Shown in pieces: positions 7,193 to 19,429 of a DNA stretch of 64,000 bases. Positions within the stretch are counted from its first letter, which is position 1, and every line of letters begins with the position of its first letter. The notes below the pieces were generated by a model. It was not told the DNA's origin. It was given only the letters and a program-made list of their open reading frames with translations, and made no database searches. Made by a program: the position numbers and the translations under genes. This DNA is from Bacillota bacterium (GTDB lineage: Bacteria > Bacillota > Limnochordia > Darwinibacteriales > DTU012): NCBI GenBank assembly GCA_012840925.1, contig DUVS01000006.1, positions 1-64,000 on the forward strand. Direction: 5' to 3'.

Positions 7193-8209
7193 TCAACCCT
7201 CCCCTCTTTTGGTGCTATCATCAGCCAAAGCGAGCTTACGATTGGCTGCGATCCGGCAGTTCTCTCTAGGCGAGAATAGATTCCCTGTCTCCAAAAGGTT
7301 TAACGCCAGACACGGCTCGCAGTACTGATTCAGTTTGCACGTTCTGCAAGCTTCCATGTCATCAATGGAGATTTCCCGCACTTCATTGAAAAGGGGCGAC
7401 TCCTGCCAGATTTCTTCCAGAGTCTGCTCCCTGATATTCCCGGCTGCTGTTGGATAGGCTACACAAGGCCGGATATCTCCTGTTGGCCCCAACACGAGAC
7501 CTGATTGGCCAATGCCGCATTTTGCAAATCCGACATCAGCTCTCTGCTCCGAAGCGCGCCCAAACAGTTCCACCATTTCTGCATCTGATAATCTAAAATC
7601 AAGCTGATTACGCCCGTTAGGCAGCAGGCACGGTGAGAATTCAAATCTTAACCGGTATCCGTTATTCTCTGCAAACGCAAGCATAGCATCGTAGTCATCA
7701 TAATTCTGTTTGAGCACGATTGGCTTGAGAACGAAATTCAAACCGCTGGTGCTTAACAGATCCAATCCGTTAGCAAATCTAGCGAAAGATCCTTTCACCC
7801 TAGTAATCTGCTCGTAGTAGACAGACGACGACCCATACAGGCTGACTTCAATAATCAAAGGCTCGATGCAAAGCAGCTTGTCGATAACTTCCTTGTCGAT
7901 CATTACTGCATTAGTGAATATGGCAATTGTAAAGCCAATCCTTCGAAAGATCATCGCCACCTCGAACCAATCACTCCTATGAAACAACTCACCTCCTGTC
8001 AAAGTAATATCCATAATCCCCATCTGGCGCATCTGATCCGCAACAAAGGCGATCTCATCAAGGGATAGGTAGTATTTTTGACTGCGGCTCGGATTATAGC
8101 AGTGAATACAGTTCAGGTTGCACCCATAGGTAGCTTCAAACACCGCCGTAAGCGGTTTGTTACACTGTTTATATTTTTCCAGTACATACGTGTATAAATG
8201 TTTGTCCAT
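7193..8209 (-). CDS. Radical SAM/SPASM peptide-modifying enzyme
   Basis: 338 residues. The radical SAM cluster motif is CNLNCIHC near residue 30, followed by TLTGGELFHR (the GGE SAM-binding motif) near 70. The C-terminal third has a SPASM-type set of cysteines: CGIGQSGLVLGPTGDIRPC, then CRTCKLNQYCEPC and a late Cys in RENCR, enough for auxiliary iron-sulfur clusters. Enzymes of this group make thioether, C-C or other crosslinks in precursor peptides or mature quinocofactors. AGGAG precedes the ATG. It follows the HprK-like gene by 13 bases and is followed directly by the 61-residue peptide gene, with PqqD nearby. The reaction itself cannot be read from sequence. Confidence 0.9.
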   Translation of the reverse strand: MDKHLYTYVLEKYKQCNKPLTAVFEATYGCNLNCIHCYNPSRSQKYYLSLDEIAFVADQMRQMGIMDITLTGGELFHRSDWFEVAMIFRRIGFTIAIFTNAVMIDKEVIDKLLCIEPLIIEVSLYGSSSVYYEQITRVKGSFARFANGLDLLSTSGLNFVLKPIVLKQNYDDYDAMLAFAENNGYRLRFEFSPCLLPNGRNQLDFRLSDAEMVELFGRASEQRADVGFAKCGIGQSGLVLGPTGDIRPCVAYPTAAGNIREQTLEEIWQESPLFNEVREISIDDMEACRTCKLNQYCEPCLALNLLETGNLFSPRENCRIAANRKLALADDSTKRGEG

Positions 8210-8222
8210 TCTGAGTCCACTC

Positions 8223-9128
8223 CTATAACTTACCGCTTGGTACAGTCAAATGCCTGATTTGTTCCCAGAATCGGTGGTTTAATTCAAAATGCAGATCGTA
8301 GCAAGGGATCTGCTCGGAAATCTGGACAGCTATTTCCAAAGCATTTGTGGCAAGGCCGCCCAAGGTATTGATACACCAAAGATTAGACATTGATCGGGCA
8401 GCCGCTTGACCAGGGCGCAGCAGTTCGAGATAGGTGGTCGTGTCCTGAACCAAGAAGAAACAATATCCCAACGGAACACATAGATTTGCTCCGCCATGCT
8501 CTCTGCCGTATGGTGTCCCCCAGCCTACCAACCTGTCGGGATTGTCAAGGTCAACCTCAACCATGACGGCCTCATCGGTCAGCACTTGTGCAGAACTCTC
8601 AATTTCAGAAAGCATTCTAATCACAGTTGATTTACCCGCCCCAGATTGTCCCATGAAAGCGTACAGTCTGCCGTCATAACAAATCGCCGATGCATGAATC
8701 AAGGTACCGCCCTGCTTAATAGCCAAGTATGGGGCTATTGCTCTCATGGCTGACAACAGAAAAGTGTCATAACCATCTTCAACGACCATCTCAATATAAT
8801 TACCGTTATCTGAAAACCGAGTGACAAAAAACGGCGCAACTAAAAGTGATTCATCAAACTCTGTGTACTTAAAGTAATCAGCCTCAGGGGGAAAGCTCAG
8901 GAAATCATCTGCCCGCACAAAGTTAATCACCACATCCGGCTCCCCGGGAACTGGTGCAAGAAAACTCGCATACTGCTCTTGCAGTGCATGGATCGACTCC
9001 AGAGAAGGTGACTCGATCTTAATCAAGAGCCTCCACAGGTTAATCCACATGCTGTATCGAGGTTCATGTGCATGCAGATCAATAGTGGTTTCAAAGTATC
9101 TGATTACTTCACGGGCAGTTATTTCCAT
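8223..9128 (-). CDS. HprK-like (HPr kinase-related) P-loop protein
   Basis: 301 residues from ATG 9128, which has AGGAGG seven bases upstream; the frame is open a further 37 codons but runs through a terminator hairpin. The C-terminal half resembles the HPr kinase/phosphorylase catalytic fold: GGTLIHASAICYDGRLYAFMG, then Walker A GQSGAGKST near 180 and an acidic VLTDEAVMVEV strand. The N-terminal half lacks the normal HprK regulatory domain. HprK-related proteins recur in loci with PqqD-like proteins and PF14907 nucleotidyltransferases, where they are thought to phosphorylate a peptide or small substrate. First gene of the unit with the radical SAM gene and peptide, behind an ECF-like promoter (9151-9176). 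Confidence 0.8.
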   Translation of the reverse strand: MEITAREVIRYFETTIDLHAHEPRYSMWINLWRLLIKIESPSLESIHALQEQYASFLAPVPGEPDVVINFVRADDFLSFPPEADYFKYTEFDESLLVAPFFVTRFSDNGNYIEMVVEDGYDTFLLSAMRAIAPYLAIKQGGTLIHASAICYDGRLYAFMGQSGAGKSTVIRMLSEIESSAQVLTDEAVMVEVDLDNPDRLVGWGTPYGREHGGANLCVPLGYCFFLVQDTTTYLELLRPGQAAARSMSNLWCINTLGGLATNALEIAVQISEQIPCYDLHFELNHRFWEQIRHLTVPSGKL

Positions 9129-9150
9129 GATTGTCCTCCTTATAATTAAT

Positions 9151-9176
9151 GACGTTTGTTTCATGCAAAAAATCAC
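9151..9176 (-). promoter_or_regulatory. Candidate ECF-sigma promoter of the HprK-like/radical SAM/peptide operon
   Basis: On the minus strand GCGTGATTTTTTG (9178-9166) is followed by 11 bases and CGTC (9154-9151); GTGATT to CGTC has a 16-base spacer. This is the same 13-mer and spacing as at 4853-4878. The start of transcription would fall near 9143, leaving a leader of about 15 bases that holds the AGGAGG site. A sigma-A-like TTGCAT/TTATAA pair overlaps but would place the start inside the ribosome site. Confidence 0.6.
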
Positions 9177-9191
9177 GCATCTTGACAAAAA

Positions 9192-9233
9192 CAAAAAAAA
9201 CCCCATCTGCTGCCCAACTGACAGCAGATGGGG
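9192..9233 (-). terminator. Rho-independent terminator of nifJ
   Basis: A perfect 12-base stem (CCCCATCTGCTG, 9201-9212, with 9222-9233) with a 9-base loop, followed on the minus strand by eight T. It lies 30 bases after the nifJ stop and insulates the peptide cassette from nifJ read-through. Confidence 0.92.
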
Positions 9234-9262
9234 TTTCAATGAAACATACTGAACTACTACAC

Positions 9263-12790
<3,528 letters not shown>

Positions 12791-12796
12791 TTATAA

Positions 12797-12825
12797 GATA
12801 TATGTTATTCTTCTCACAGGGTCAA
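12797..12825 (-). promoter_or_regulatory. Possible sigma-A promoter of nifJ
   Basis: Minus-strand TTGACC (12825-12820), a 17-base spacer, and TATATC (12802-12797). The start of transcription would lie at about 12790, next to the GGAGG ribosome site, giving an unusually short leader of about 15 bases. The rest of the gap up to 12972 shows nothing I can name. Confidence 0.4.
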
Positions 12826-12972
12826 CCAGTCGCGGCCGATAAATTGATCAACCTGTGATTTTCTTCTCCAACCTATTTTATTAGCTAATAGGAACTAATT
12901 CTCCTCCCTTGATTCCAAAGAAAGTATCGCCAATTAAACCTTCTTTCGGATAAAGCCGGAAAAGTATGCGGA

Positions 12973-14799
12973 TTAACCGAGTTCACCTGCGGCTCTTCCC
13001 TTAAACTGCTTTTCATAAAGATCGCGGTACAACCCGGGATACCTGATAAGCTGTTCATGAGTCCCCCGCTCCACAATCTGACCCTGATCCATAACCAAAA
13101 TCTGATCCGCGGCTATAATTGTGGATAGCCGGTGGGCAATAACGATTGATGTCCTCCCAGCCAACAAAGGTTTAATGGCATCCTGAATCAACCGTTCGGA
13201 CAATGAATCCAAAGAGGAGGTTGCCTCATCCAGAATGATGATCCGCGGATTCTTCAAAATCGCCCGCGCAATACTCAAGCGCTGTTTTTCACCGCCCGAC
13301 AGCTTTGTTCCCCGCTCCCCTACGATTGTATCATATCCTTCAGGTAAAGTCATAATAAAATCATGGATATTGGCGACTTTACAAGCCTGCTCAATTTCAG
13401 CATCGGTGGCATCAGCCTTGCTGTAGAGCAGATTCTCCCTGATACTGGCATTGAAAATATAGGTGTCCTGGGTTACAATACCAATTTGTCTTCGCAGTGA
13501 TTCAATCTTCACCTCGCGAATATCAAAGCCATCGATTTTGATTGTACCACTGGCCGGATCATACAATCTGGCCAACAAATAAGTGATGGTGGTCTTGCCA
13601 GACCCTGATAAGCCTACCAGGGCTGTCATTTCGCCCTGCTTGATTGTAAAATTGATATCCCTGAGTGTTTCCTGCTCATCAGTATAAGAGAAGTAGACTC
13701 TATCAAACTCAATACTACCCTCAATCTCAGGCATCTCGATCGCCTTGGGGGCATCAGTAATTTCATGCTGCAGATCCAGATACTCAAAAATCCGTTCGAA
13801 TAACGCCATGGATCGGGAAATCTCAATATGCACACTGGTTAACTCCCCAATAGGTCCATAGAGGCGATGCAGAAAAGCCACAAATGTGACAATCGCACCC
13901 ACCGTCAATTCGCCTTGGATAAACAAATACCCTCCATAGAAGTAAATCAGAACCGGGCCTAGATGGGTAAAGATTTGAATAATCATGCGAAACCAGCGCC
14001 CTGCCACCGATTCACGAATCTGGAGCCTGCTGATTTCCCTGTTAATCTCACTGAATTTATTGTATTCATCCTTCTCTCGGGTACTGATCTTGACCAGCAT
14101 GGCACCGTTGACGTTGAGCGTTTCCTGGATTATACTGGACAGCTCTGCCAATTTGGCCTGGGTCTGAGCCGCAATCCGCCACCGCGTTCTACCTACCCTT
14201 CGGGTGGGAGCGACAAACAGTGGTACAATAAACAGCGCCAGAATAGACAGCTTCCAGTTCATGGAGATCAGCGTAGCGGCGATAAAAATCAAAGCGCAGA
14301 CGTTGCGGACAATTCTGAGGATAGTGCCGGAAAAGACCATCTCTATGCCGTTGACATCGTTATTGAGCCGGGACATAATCTCGCCTATCTTTGTATTGGA
14401 AAAAAACCGCATTGACATGTACTGCAAGTGACGATACATGCTGTTCCTGATATCACAAATGATGTGCTTGGAAACCCAGGTGTTGAGATAGCTCTCACCT
14501 ACACCCATCAATCCAAGTACAAGCGTTGCGCCAAACGAAAGCAAAGCAAAACGGGCCAGCAAGCCTAAATCTTTCTGCGGCAGAGCAACGTCAATGATGT
14601 TCTTGGTCATCATGGTTGGAACCAGGGACAAAAGCTGCCCCACCGCCACAGCCAGCAGTGTTATGGAAATTGGTTTCCAGTACGGTTTATAGTACTTACC
14701 TATTCGCAGCAACAACTCTTTGGTGACCTTTGCCCGGGGCAGATCGTCTCTGCTGTACCGCATGAAGCGACCCATGCCCATACCCATGCCCATACCCAT
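12973..14799 (-). CDS. ABC exporter half-transporter (fused membrane and ATPase domains)
   Basis: 608 residues of the MsbA/lipid-multidrug exporter type. Residues 40-330 form six membrane segments (ISITLLAVAVGQLLSLVPT through AIVTFVAFLHRLYGPIG). The ATPase part has Walker A GLSGSGKTT near 390, signature LSGGEKQRLS near 490, Walker B IIILDEATSSLD and the switch His in IVIAHRLST. It would act as a homodimer, or with a partner encoded elsewhere; the substrate is unknown. The N-terminus is five Met-Gly repeats from a short DNA repeat (14771-14799), so any of five ATG codons could start translation; the first has GAAGGGA upstream. It stands alone, divergent from malQ. Confidence 0.9.
   Translation of the reverse strand: MGMGMGMGMGRFMRYSRDDLPRAKVTKELLLRIGKYYKPYWKPISITLLAVAVGQLLSLVPTMMTKNIIDVALPQKDLGLLARFALLSFGATLVLGLMGVGESYLNTWVSKHIICDIRNSMYRHLQYMSMRFFSNTKIGEIMSRLNNDVNGIEMVFSGTILRIVRNVCALIFIAATLISMNWKLSILALFIVPLFVAPTRRVGRTRWRIAAQTQAKLAELSSIIQETLNVNGAMLVKISTREKDEYNKFSEINREISRLQIRESVAGRWFRMIIQIFTHLGPVLIYFYGGYLFIQGELTVGAIVTFVAFLHRLYGPIGELTSVHIEISRSMALFERIFEYLDLQHEITDAPKAIEMPEIEGSIEFDRVYFSYTDEQETLRDINFTIKQGEMTALVGLSGSGKTTITYLLARLYDPASGTIKIDGFDIREVKIESLRRQIGIVTQDTYIFNASIRENLLYSKADATDAEIEQACKVANIHDFIMTLPEGYDTIVGERGTKLSGGEKQRLSIARAILKNPRIIILDEATSSLDSLSERLIQDAIKPLLAGRTSIVIAHRLSTIIAADQILVMDQGQIVERGTHEQLIRYPGLYRDLYEKQFKGRAAGELG
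14771..14799 (-). repeat. Tandem ATGGGY repeat at the start of the ABC exporter gene
   Basis: Five copies of the hexamer ATGGGT/ATGGGC in a row on the minus strand encode (Met-Gly)5. A gain or loss of one hexamer keeps the frame, so the number may vary between strains and would change only the unstructured N-terminus and the number of in-frame starts. Confidence 0.85.
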
Positions 14800-14959
14800 A
14801 TCTGAGTAATTCCCTTCTCTCTAATCCTTTTTTGTTATTTGTCTCTTTCAGTTGTATATTTCGTGTAAAAAAGCTCGTTACCTGCAAAGATTTGCACAAT
14901 CATGATTAACACTTAACCAAAGGGAAATAATATCAGAAACACTGTGAAAGAGGGACAGT

Positions 14960-16423
14960 ATGTCTCGGACACGCAAAAGTGGAGTTTTACTGCACATTAC
15001 ATCTTTGCCCAGCCCTTTTGGAATTGGCGATTTGGGTCCCTGCGCCTATCAATTCGTGGACTTCCTAGCAGCCGCTAAACAAAGGCTGTGGCAAGTCCTG
15101 CCCCTTGGTCCCACGGAGCCGTTCGGTTCTCCCTATGCTCCCTACTCAGCCTTTGCCGGCAATATCAATCTAATCAGTCCAGAACTGCTGGTCGAGGATC
15201 AACTGCTCTCCCAATCTGACCTTGCCAGCCTAGGCCTTACATCAGCTGAACATAAATCCAGGCTGATCGCCAGAGCTTTTACCAATTTCCAACACACACG
15301 CTCATCTCTACTGCTCGCCGAATATCACGCTTTTTGCCTTGCCAACAAATTTTGGCTTTCTGAATATGCTCTGTTTATGGCATTAAAATCCAAGTTTAAC
15401 CAAACCTGCTGGGTTAACTGGCCGTCGGACATAACCCATCGCAACCCCCAGGCATTAGCCTATTGGCGCCAAGAACTAGACCAGGAAATCAAGGAGCGCA
15501 AATTCGCTCAGTTTCTGTTCTACCGACAATGGCAGATGCTGAAGGCCTATGCCCATCGAAAAGGGATCGCCATCATTGGAGACTTGCCCTTGTTTGTAGC
15601 TCACGACAGTGCCGATGTATGGGCACGGCCAGACTTGTTTCAACTTGACAAACGAGGGCTGCCCACCTTTGTGGCGGGAGTACCGCCGGATTATTACAGC
15701 AAAACCGGTCAACTTTGGGGCAACCCTGTCTATGACTGGCAAGTGCATTACAAGGAAAACTTCGCCTGGTGGCGGCAGCGTATTGCCACTTTGCTCAAGC
15801 TGGTGGATCTGATCCGCATCGATCATTTCCGCGGTTTTGAGGCTTACTGGCAAATACCGTATGGATCAGCCACTGCCGTCAACGGCCGCTGGATGCCAGG
15901 CCCTGGCAGTGACTTCTTCGCCGCCGTCAAAACTGAACTTGGTTATCTTCCTTTCATCGCCGAAGATTTGGGATTTATTGACGCCAAGGTGGTCCAACTG
16001 CGTCAACAATGGAAGCTGCCTGGTATGCGGGTTCTGCAGTTTGCATTCGAGGCATTGAAACCAAATCTCCACAGTCCCCACGCCCACCCCAGGAACTGTG
16101 TAGTTTACACCGGGACACATGACAATGACACCGCATTTGGCTGGTACCGCAAGGCAGACCCTGAAGTTCAGGACTACACTCGCCGCTATCTTGGCATAAG
16201 CGGTGCTGACATCGCCTGGGATCTGATTCGCGCGGCTCTGGCATCGCCGGCCAATTCAGCAATAATCCCAGCACAGGATTTGTTAGCCCTGGACAGCAAC
16301 GCCCGCATGAACACCCCCGGAACAGTTAAAGGCAACTGGACGTGGCGATGCCCTGCAGGCGCATTTAACGAACAGCTCAGCCACCGCTTGGCCGAGCTGA
16401 CCACCCTTTATGATCGGGATTGA
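14960..16423 (+). CDS. malQ: 4-alpha-glucanotransferase (amylomaltase, GH77)
   Basis: 487 residues, typical for the family, which moves alpha-1,4-glucan segments between maltodextrins in the cytoplasm. Family marks are RKSGVLLHITSLPSPFGIGDLG at the N-terminus, WQVLPLGPT with PYSAFAGN, the nucleophile segment VDLIRIDHFRGFEAYW near 280, the acid/base IAEDLGFI near 335, and YTGTHDNDT near 390. GAGGG precedes the ATG. There are no other maltodextrin genes beside it in the window. It converges with the FprA gene with a 26-base gap and no clear terminator. Confidence 0.96.
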   Translation: MSRTRKSGVLLHITSLPSPFGIGDLGPCAYQFVDFLAAAKQRLWQVLPLGPTEPFGSPYAPYSAFAGNINLISPELLVEDQLLSQSDLASLGLTSAEHKSRLIARAFTNFQHTRSSLLLAEYHAFCLANKFWLSEYALFMALKSKFNQTCWVNWPSDITHRNPQALAYWRQELDQEIKERKFAQFLFYRQWQMLKAYAHRKGIAIIGDLPLFVAHDSADVWARPDLFQLDKRGLPTFVAGVPPDYYSKTGQLWGNPVYDWQVHYKENFAWWRQRIATLLKLVDLIRIDHFRGFEAYWQIPYGSATAVNGRWMPGPGSDFFAAVKTELGYLPFIAEDLGFIDAKVVQLRQQWKLPGMRVLQFAFEALKPNLHSPHAHPRNCVVYTGTHDNDTAFGWYRKADPEVQDYTRRYLGISGADIAWDLIRAALASPANSAIIPAQDLLALDSNARMNTPGTVKGNWTWRCPAGAFNEQLSHRLAELTTLYDRD

Positions 16424-16449
16424 CAAATTGAAACTACTTTTCCACTCTC

Positions 16450-17634
16450 TTATTCTTTGATCATGGCTTGAGCAAAGGTTTTTCCAAATTCCACACACCG
16501 CTGGCGATCTTGATCAGACAAGCCAAACCGCACTTTCAGTCCTGGCTGCACTATCGCCAGACGCATCCGTTCCAGCCGGTTCTCCAATAAACCGACGGCT
16601 TCACCGCTCCAACCATAGTTGCCAAAAGCTGAAGCTAGTTTGCCTTTGGCCGTTATCGCGCTGACATAACTCAGCGCCCGCCATACCGGTTCTACCACAT
16701 CCGCATTGATTGTCGGTGAACCAATGATTAATCCGTCAAAATCAGCCATTGCCTGCTTGATTTCTGCATCACTGGCACTGCCAAAATCAAGTGATACCAC
16801 CTCGAATTCTCCCTGGCTTTGAACGCCGGCAGCAATCAGCTCTGCCATAGTCTTGGTATAGCCGTAAGCACTGACATAGCCGATCACCACTTTGGGCCGG
16901 GTTTTAACTGGAGCATCGCTCCATTGCCCATATAAATCCACTACCTGCCAAAAATCCTGGTCAAGGATTGGCCCGTGGCCTGTAGCGATCATGCTGATCG
17001 GCAAATTCCTGATCTTGGCAACCGCCTCCAGGACCTTGGGCTTGAAAGGACTCATAATTGAGTCATAGTAATGTTTGATAGCTGGGGTGAAATCACCCAC
17101 CTCGCTGGCAAACATCCTTCCTTGAGAATCGCAATAGTGGCTGCCAAAGCCATCACAAGTGAAGAGAATCTGATCTTCCTCCAGATAGGTAAACATGGTG
17201 TCAGGCCAGTGGAGAAAAGGTGCCATGATAAAGCGCAAACGCTTGTTACCTAAATCCAGAGTGTCGTTATGGTTGACAACGACAGCGTTAAAGTCGCGCT
17301 TGACCTGCTCTCTCAAAAACTGAATGCCCGCTTTCGTACCGTACACCGTAATTCCGGGAACCCGCTCCAAAAGAGCGCCTGCTGCTCCCGAATGATCTGG
17401 TTCAGTGTGATTGACAACCAGATACTGGATCTGATCCAGATCGATCTCTCGTTCCAATTTCCCTAGGAATACTTTGGTAAAATTTGCTTTCACTGTATCG
17501 ATCAAACAAGGTTTCTCTGCTTTGATCAGATATGAATTGTATGTGGTGCCCCATATGGTAGGTATGACGACGTCAAAAACTTCCAGATCGGGATCTAATA
17601 CGCCAACCCAAGTAATATACTTCGTTACCTGCAT
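16450..17634 (-). CDS. FprA-type A flavoprotein (diiron O2/NO reductase)
   Basis: 394 residues: an N-terminal metallo-beta-lactamase-like diiron domain and a C-terminal flavodoxin domain. The iron ligand motif is visible as NHTEPDHSG (HxExDH) near 82, with further His in HWPDTMF and ATGHGPILD. The flavodoxin part begins PKVVIGYVSAYGYTKTMAE near 255, where the FMN phosphate loop lies, and ends at FGNYGWSGEAV. These enzymes reduce oxygen or nitric oxide to water or N2O in anaerobes, fed by rubredoxin or F420H2. No rubredoxin domain is fused. GGGAGGG lies just before the ATG. Together with the rubrerythrin at 38416 it points to oxygen defence. Confidence 0.93.
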   Translation of the reverse strand: MQVTKYITWVGVLDPDLEVFDVVIPTIWGTTYNSYLIKAEKPCLIDTVKANFTKVFLGKLEREIDLDQIQYLVVNHTEPDHSGAAGALLERVPGITVYGTKAGIQFLREQVKRDFNAVVVNHNDTLDLGNKRLRFIMAPFLHWPDTMFTYLEEDQILFTCDGFGSHYCDSQGRMFASEVGDFTPAIKHYYDSIMSPFKPKVLEAVAKIRNLPISMIATGHGPILDQDFWQVVDLYGQWSDAPVKTRPKVVIGYVSAYGYTKTMAELIAAGVQSQGEFEVVSLDFGSASDAEIKQAMADFDGLIIGSPTINADVVEPVWRALSYVSAITAKGKLASAFGNYGWSGEAVGLLENRLERMRLAIVQPGLKVRFGLSDQDRQRCVEFGKTFAQAMIKE

Positions 17635-17725
17635 CGGTCACCCTCCCTTGTATATTCTAACTAACTAGCTAAATATTAGCATATTACTTAGAAATAAACA
17701 AGGGGCTGAAACGAGAAATTTACAC

Positions 17726-18685
17726 CTAAAACTCAAATTTCACCGGCCGTAAGTAAAGATTGAGCAATACCTCCCTGGCATCTTTCTTTTCAATGATTAT
17801 CTTGTGAACACTCTCGCAAATGGGCAGTTCAATCTCATATCGCTCCGCCAACAGGATTAACGCCTTGCAGGTCGATACACCCTCTGCCAACTTGGTAAAG
17901 GATTTGCCCTGTACAAAGGCCTCTCCGAACGCCCGGTTGTGACTGTAAGGGGAGTAAAGAGTCGCTGAGTAATCGCCGAGATGGCTGAGTCCATACACTG
18001 TCAATTCGTTACCACCCATGGCTCTTACCAGCCGCGATATTTCCCTGGCGCCCCGGGCCATCAGCGCTCCTTTGAGGCTGGAGTAATTAAACCCATCCAA
18101 CATCCCGGCTGCGATTCCAATCACATTCTTGGCAGCAGCTCCCACCTCGTTGCCGATCAAATCTTGTCCATAGTAAAACCGGATCAAGTCACTGCCAAAC
18201 TCCTGCACCAGCATCTTGGTGGTGTTGATATGATCCGATCCGATCACCATGCAGTTAGGTATACTGTTCAGGTAATCCTGGACATGGCCGGGGCCAACCC
18301 AGATGGCAACAGCACAAGTCTGGGTGACTTCTTCATTGAAGACTTGGGTGAGCCGTTTTCCCGAACCCTCCTCAAGTCCTTTCATACACAAAACAAAAGT
18401 CTTTTCTGATACAGGATACTGATTAATCTGCTTTGCCAATTCTCTCAAGCTCTGCGACGGAATGCTGATTACGACTATGTTTCCAAATTCAACGGCCTGA
18501 TCCAATTCGGTAGTAAATGTCACTGCTGGCGGCAGAGTAAGGTACTCATTACGGCGTGTTTCCATCAGTTCTAGGTAATTAGGGGAGTCTGCCCTGCCCC
18601 AAACCATGATCTGATGGCCGAGACGGTGAAGATACCAAGCAAGAAACGCGCCCCAGCGTCCTGCCCCCAATACGGTTATGTTCAT
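17726..18685 (-). CDS. gpsA: NAD(P)H-dependent glycerol-3-phosphate dehydrogenase
   Basis: 319 residues from ATG 18685, chosen for the GGAG upstream; an in-frame codon at 18709 has no ribosome site. It makes sn-glycerol 3-phosphate for phospholipids. The Rossmann motif is VLGAGRWGAFLAWYL at the N-terminus. The substrate region shows LCMKGLEEGSGKRL and GNEVGAAAKNVIGIAAG, which carries the catalytic Lys, then a GLSHLGDYSATLYSP stretch where most GpsA proteins have GLGDL..T. Sequence is somewhat divergent from textbook GpsA (IWVGPGHV in place of SGPSFA), so a related 2-hydroxyacid-type role is possible but less likely. Confidence 0.82.
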   Translation of the reverse strand: MNITVLGAGRWGAFLAWYLHRLGHQIMVWGRADSPNYLELMETRRNEYLTLPPAVTFTTELDQAVEFGNIVVISIPSQSLRELAKQINQYPVSEKTFVLCMKGLEEGSGKRLTQVFNEEVTQTCAVAIWVGPGHVQDYLNSIPNCMVIGSDHINTTKMLVQEFGSDLIRFYYGQDLIGNEVGAAAKNVIGIAAGMLDGFNYSSLKGALMARGAREISRLVRAMGGNELTVYGLSHLGDYSATLYSPYSHNRAFGEAFVQGKSFTKLAEGVSTCKALILLAERYEIELPICESVHKIIIEKKDAREVLLNLYLRPVKFEF

Positions 18686-18785
18686 AATCCAGCTCCTTTC
18701 TTGAACCAATCATCAGCATCTGTCCAGTTGTCCATATGTTCGTATTTATAAAGCATCATTTAAACTACCCCAATTATAGCATAAA

Positions 18786-18830
18786 AAGACCTTGCTTCCC
18801 ATCAGCTCGTCTGTGAGACAGCAAGGTCTT
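18786..18830 (-). terminator. Terminator after the 132-residue unknown gene
   Basis: Stem AAGACCTTGCT (18786-18796) pairs with AGCAAGGTCTT (18820-18830); a short T run follows on the minus strand. It separates the gene at 18890 from gpsA. Confidence 0.85.
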
Positions 18831-18889
18831 ACTACCAGAATTCAATCATCAATTATCCTCCTGTATCCTCCTGCTGCGAGGTTTTCCAG

Positions 18890-19288
18890 CTAAGACACGA
18901 TCCTGCCGATCAGCTGGATACTTCTCCGTAGCCACCTGAAAAATTCCACAGCATATCCTTCAGCAATCATGATCCTTTCATCACCTTGACTGAGGGTCAG
19001 GCTGCATTCAGCCTCATTGTAGGGGCTCCAGCCAAAAATGATGCTCGCATTCCCTAACACAGCAATACCGACAATCATCTCCAATTCCAGCCGACCATGT
19101 TTGGTGATAAGTGTCTCGGTAATGCCCTTGATCACTAATCCGCTCTCTTCCCAGGAAAACTGAATTGTCCCCGTTCCAGAAGGATTGGCAACTGACAAGG
19201 CAATTACCAGGTCAGCCTCTTGCCCAATGAGCGCCAATTGACTTGAATGTTCCCCTGCGGACCATTCACTGATCATATGTCTTTGCAT
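18890..19288 (-). CDS. Hypothetical protein, 132 residues
   Basis: Not recognised. GAGAGGAG stands at a good distance before ATG 19288 and a terminator follows, so it is a real single-gene unit. The protein is acidic, mostly beta-strand by eye, without signal peptide, and ends in a basic amphipathic helix (FFRWLRRSIQLIGRIV). Alternating hydrophobic stretches such as LALIGQEADLVIALSV and LELEMIVGIAVLG suggest a compact beta-sandwich. No catalytic motif or cysteine cluster stands out. It lies between gpsA and a DUF3298-type protein, which gives no clue to its role. Confidence 0.7.
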   Translation of the reverse strand: MQRHMISEWSAGEHSSQLALIGQEADLVIALSVANPSGTGTIQFSWEESGLVIKGITETLITKHGRLELEMIVGIAVLGNASIIFGWSPYNEAECSLTLSQGDERIMIAEGYAVEFFRWLRRSIQLIGRIVS

Positions 19289-19429
19289 AGATTTTCTCCT
19301 CTCTTACGCAGCGGTACACCTCCTGTCGTGCAATACTATGTGCAACAATCCCTGTTCTAGCTGGTTGTTTATCAATATTACCATAATTCATTGCCCTTGT
19401 CAAACTATAATATTAACCTATGCTGTAGG

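Noticed and set aside
12885..13076. 63-residue frame beside the ABC exporter
   Set aside because: Overlaps the exporter's end in another frame and has no ribosome site.
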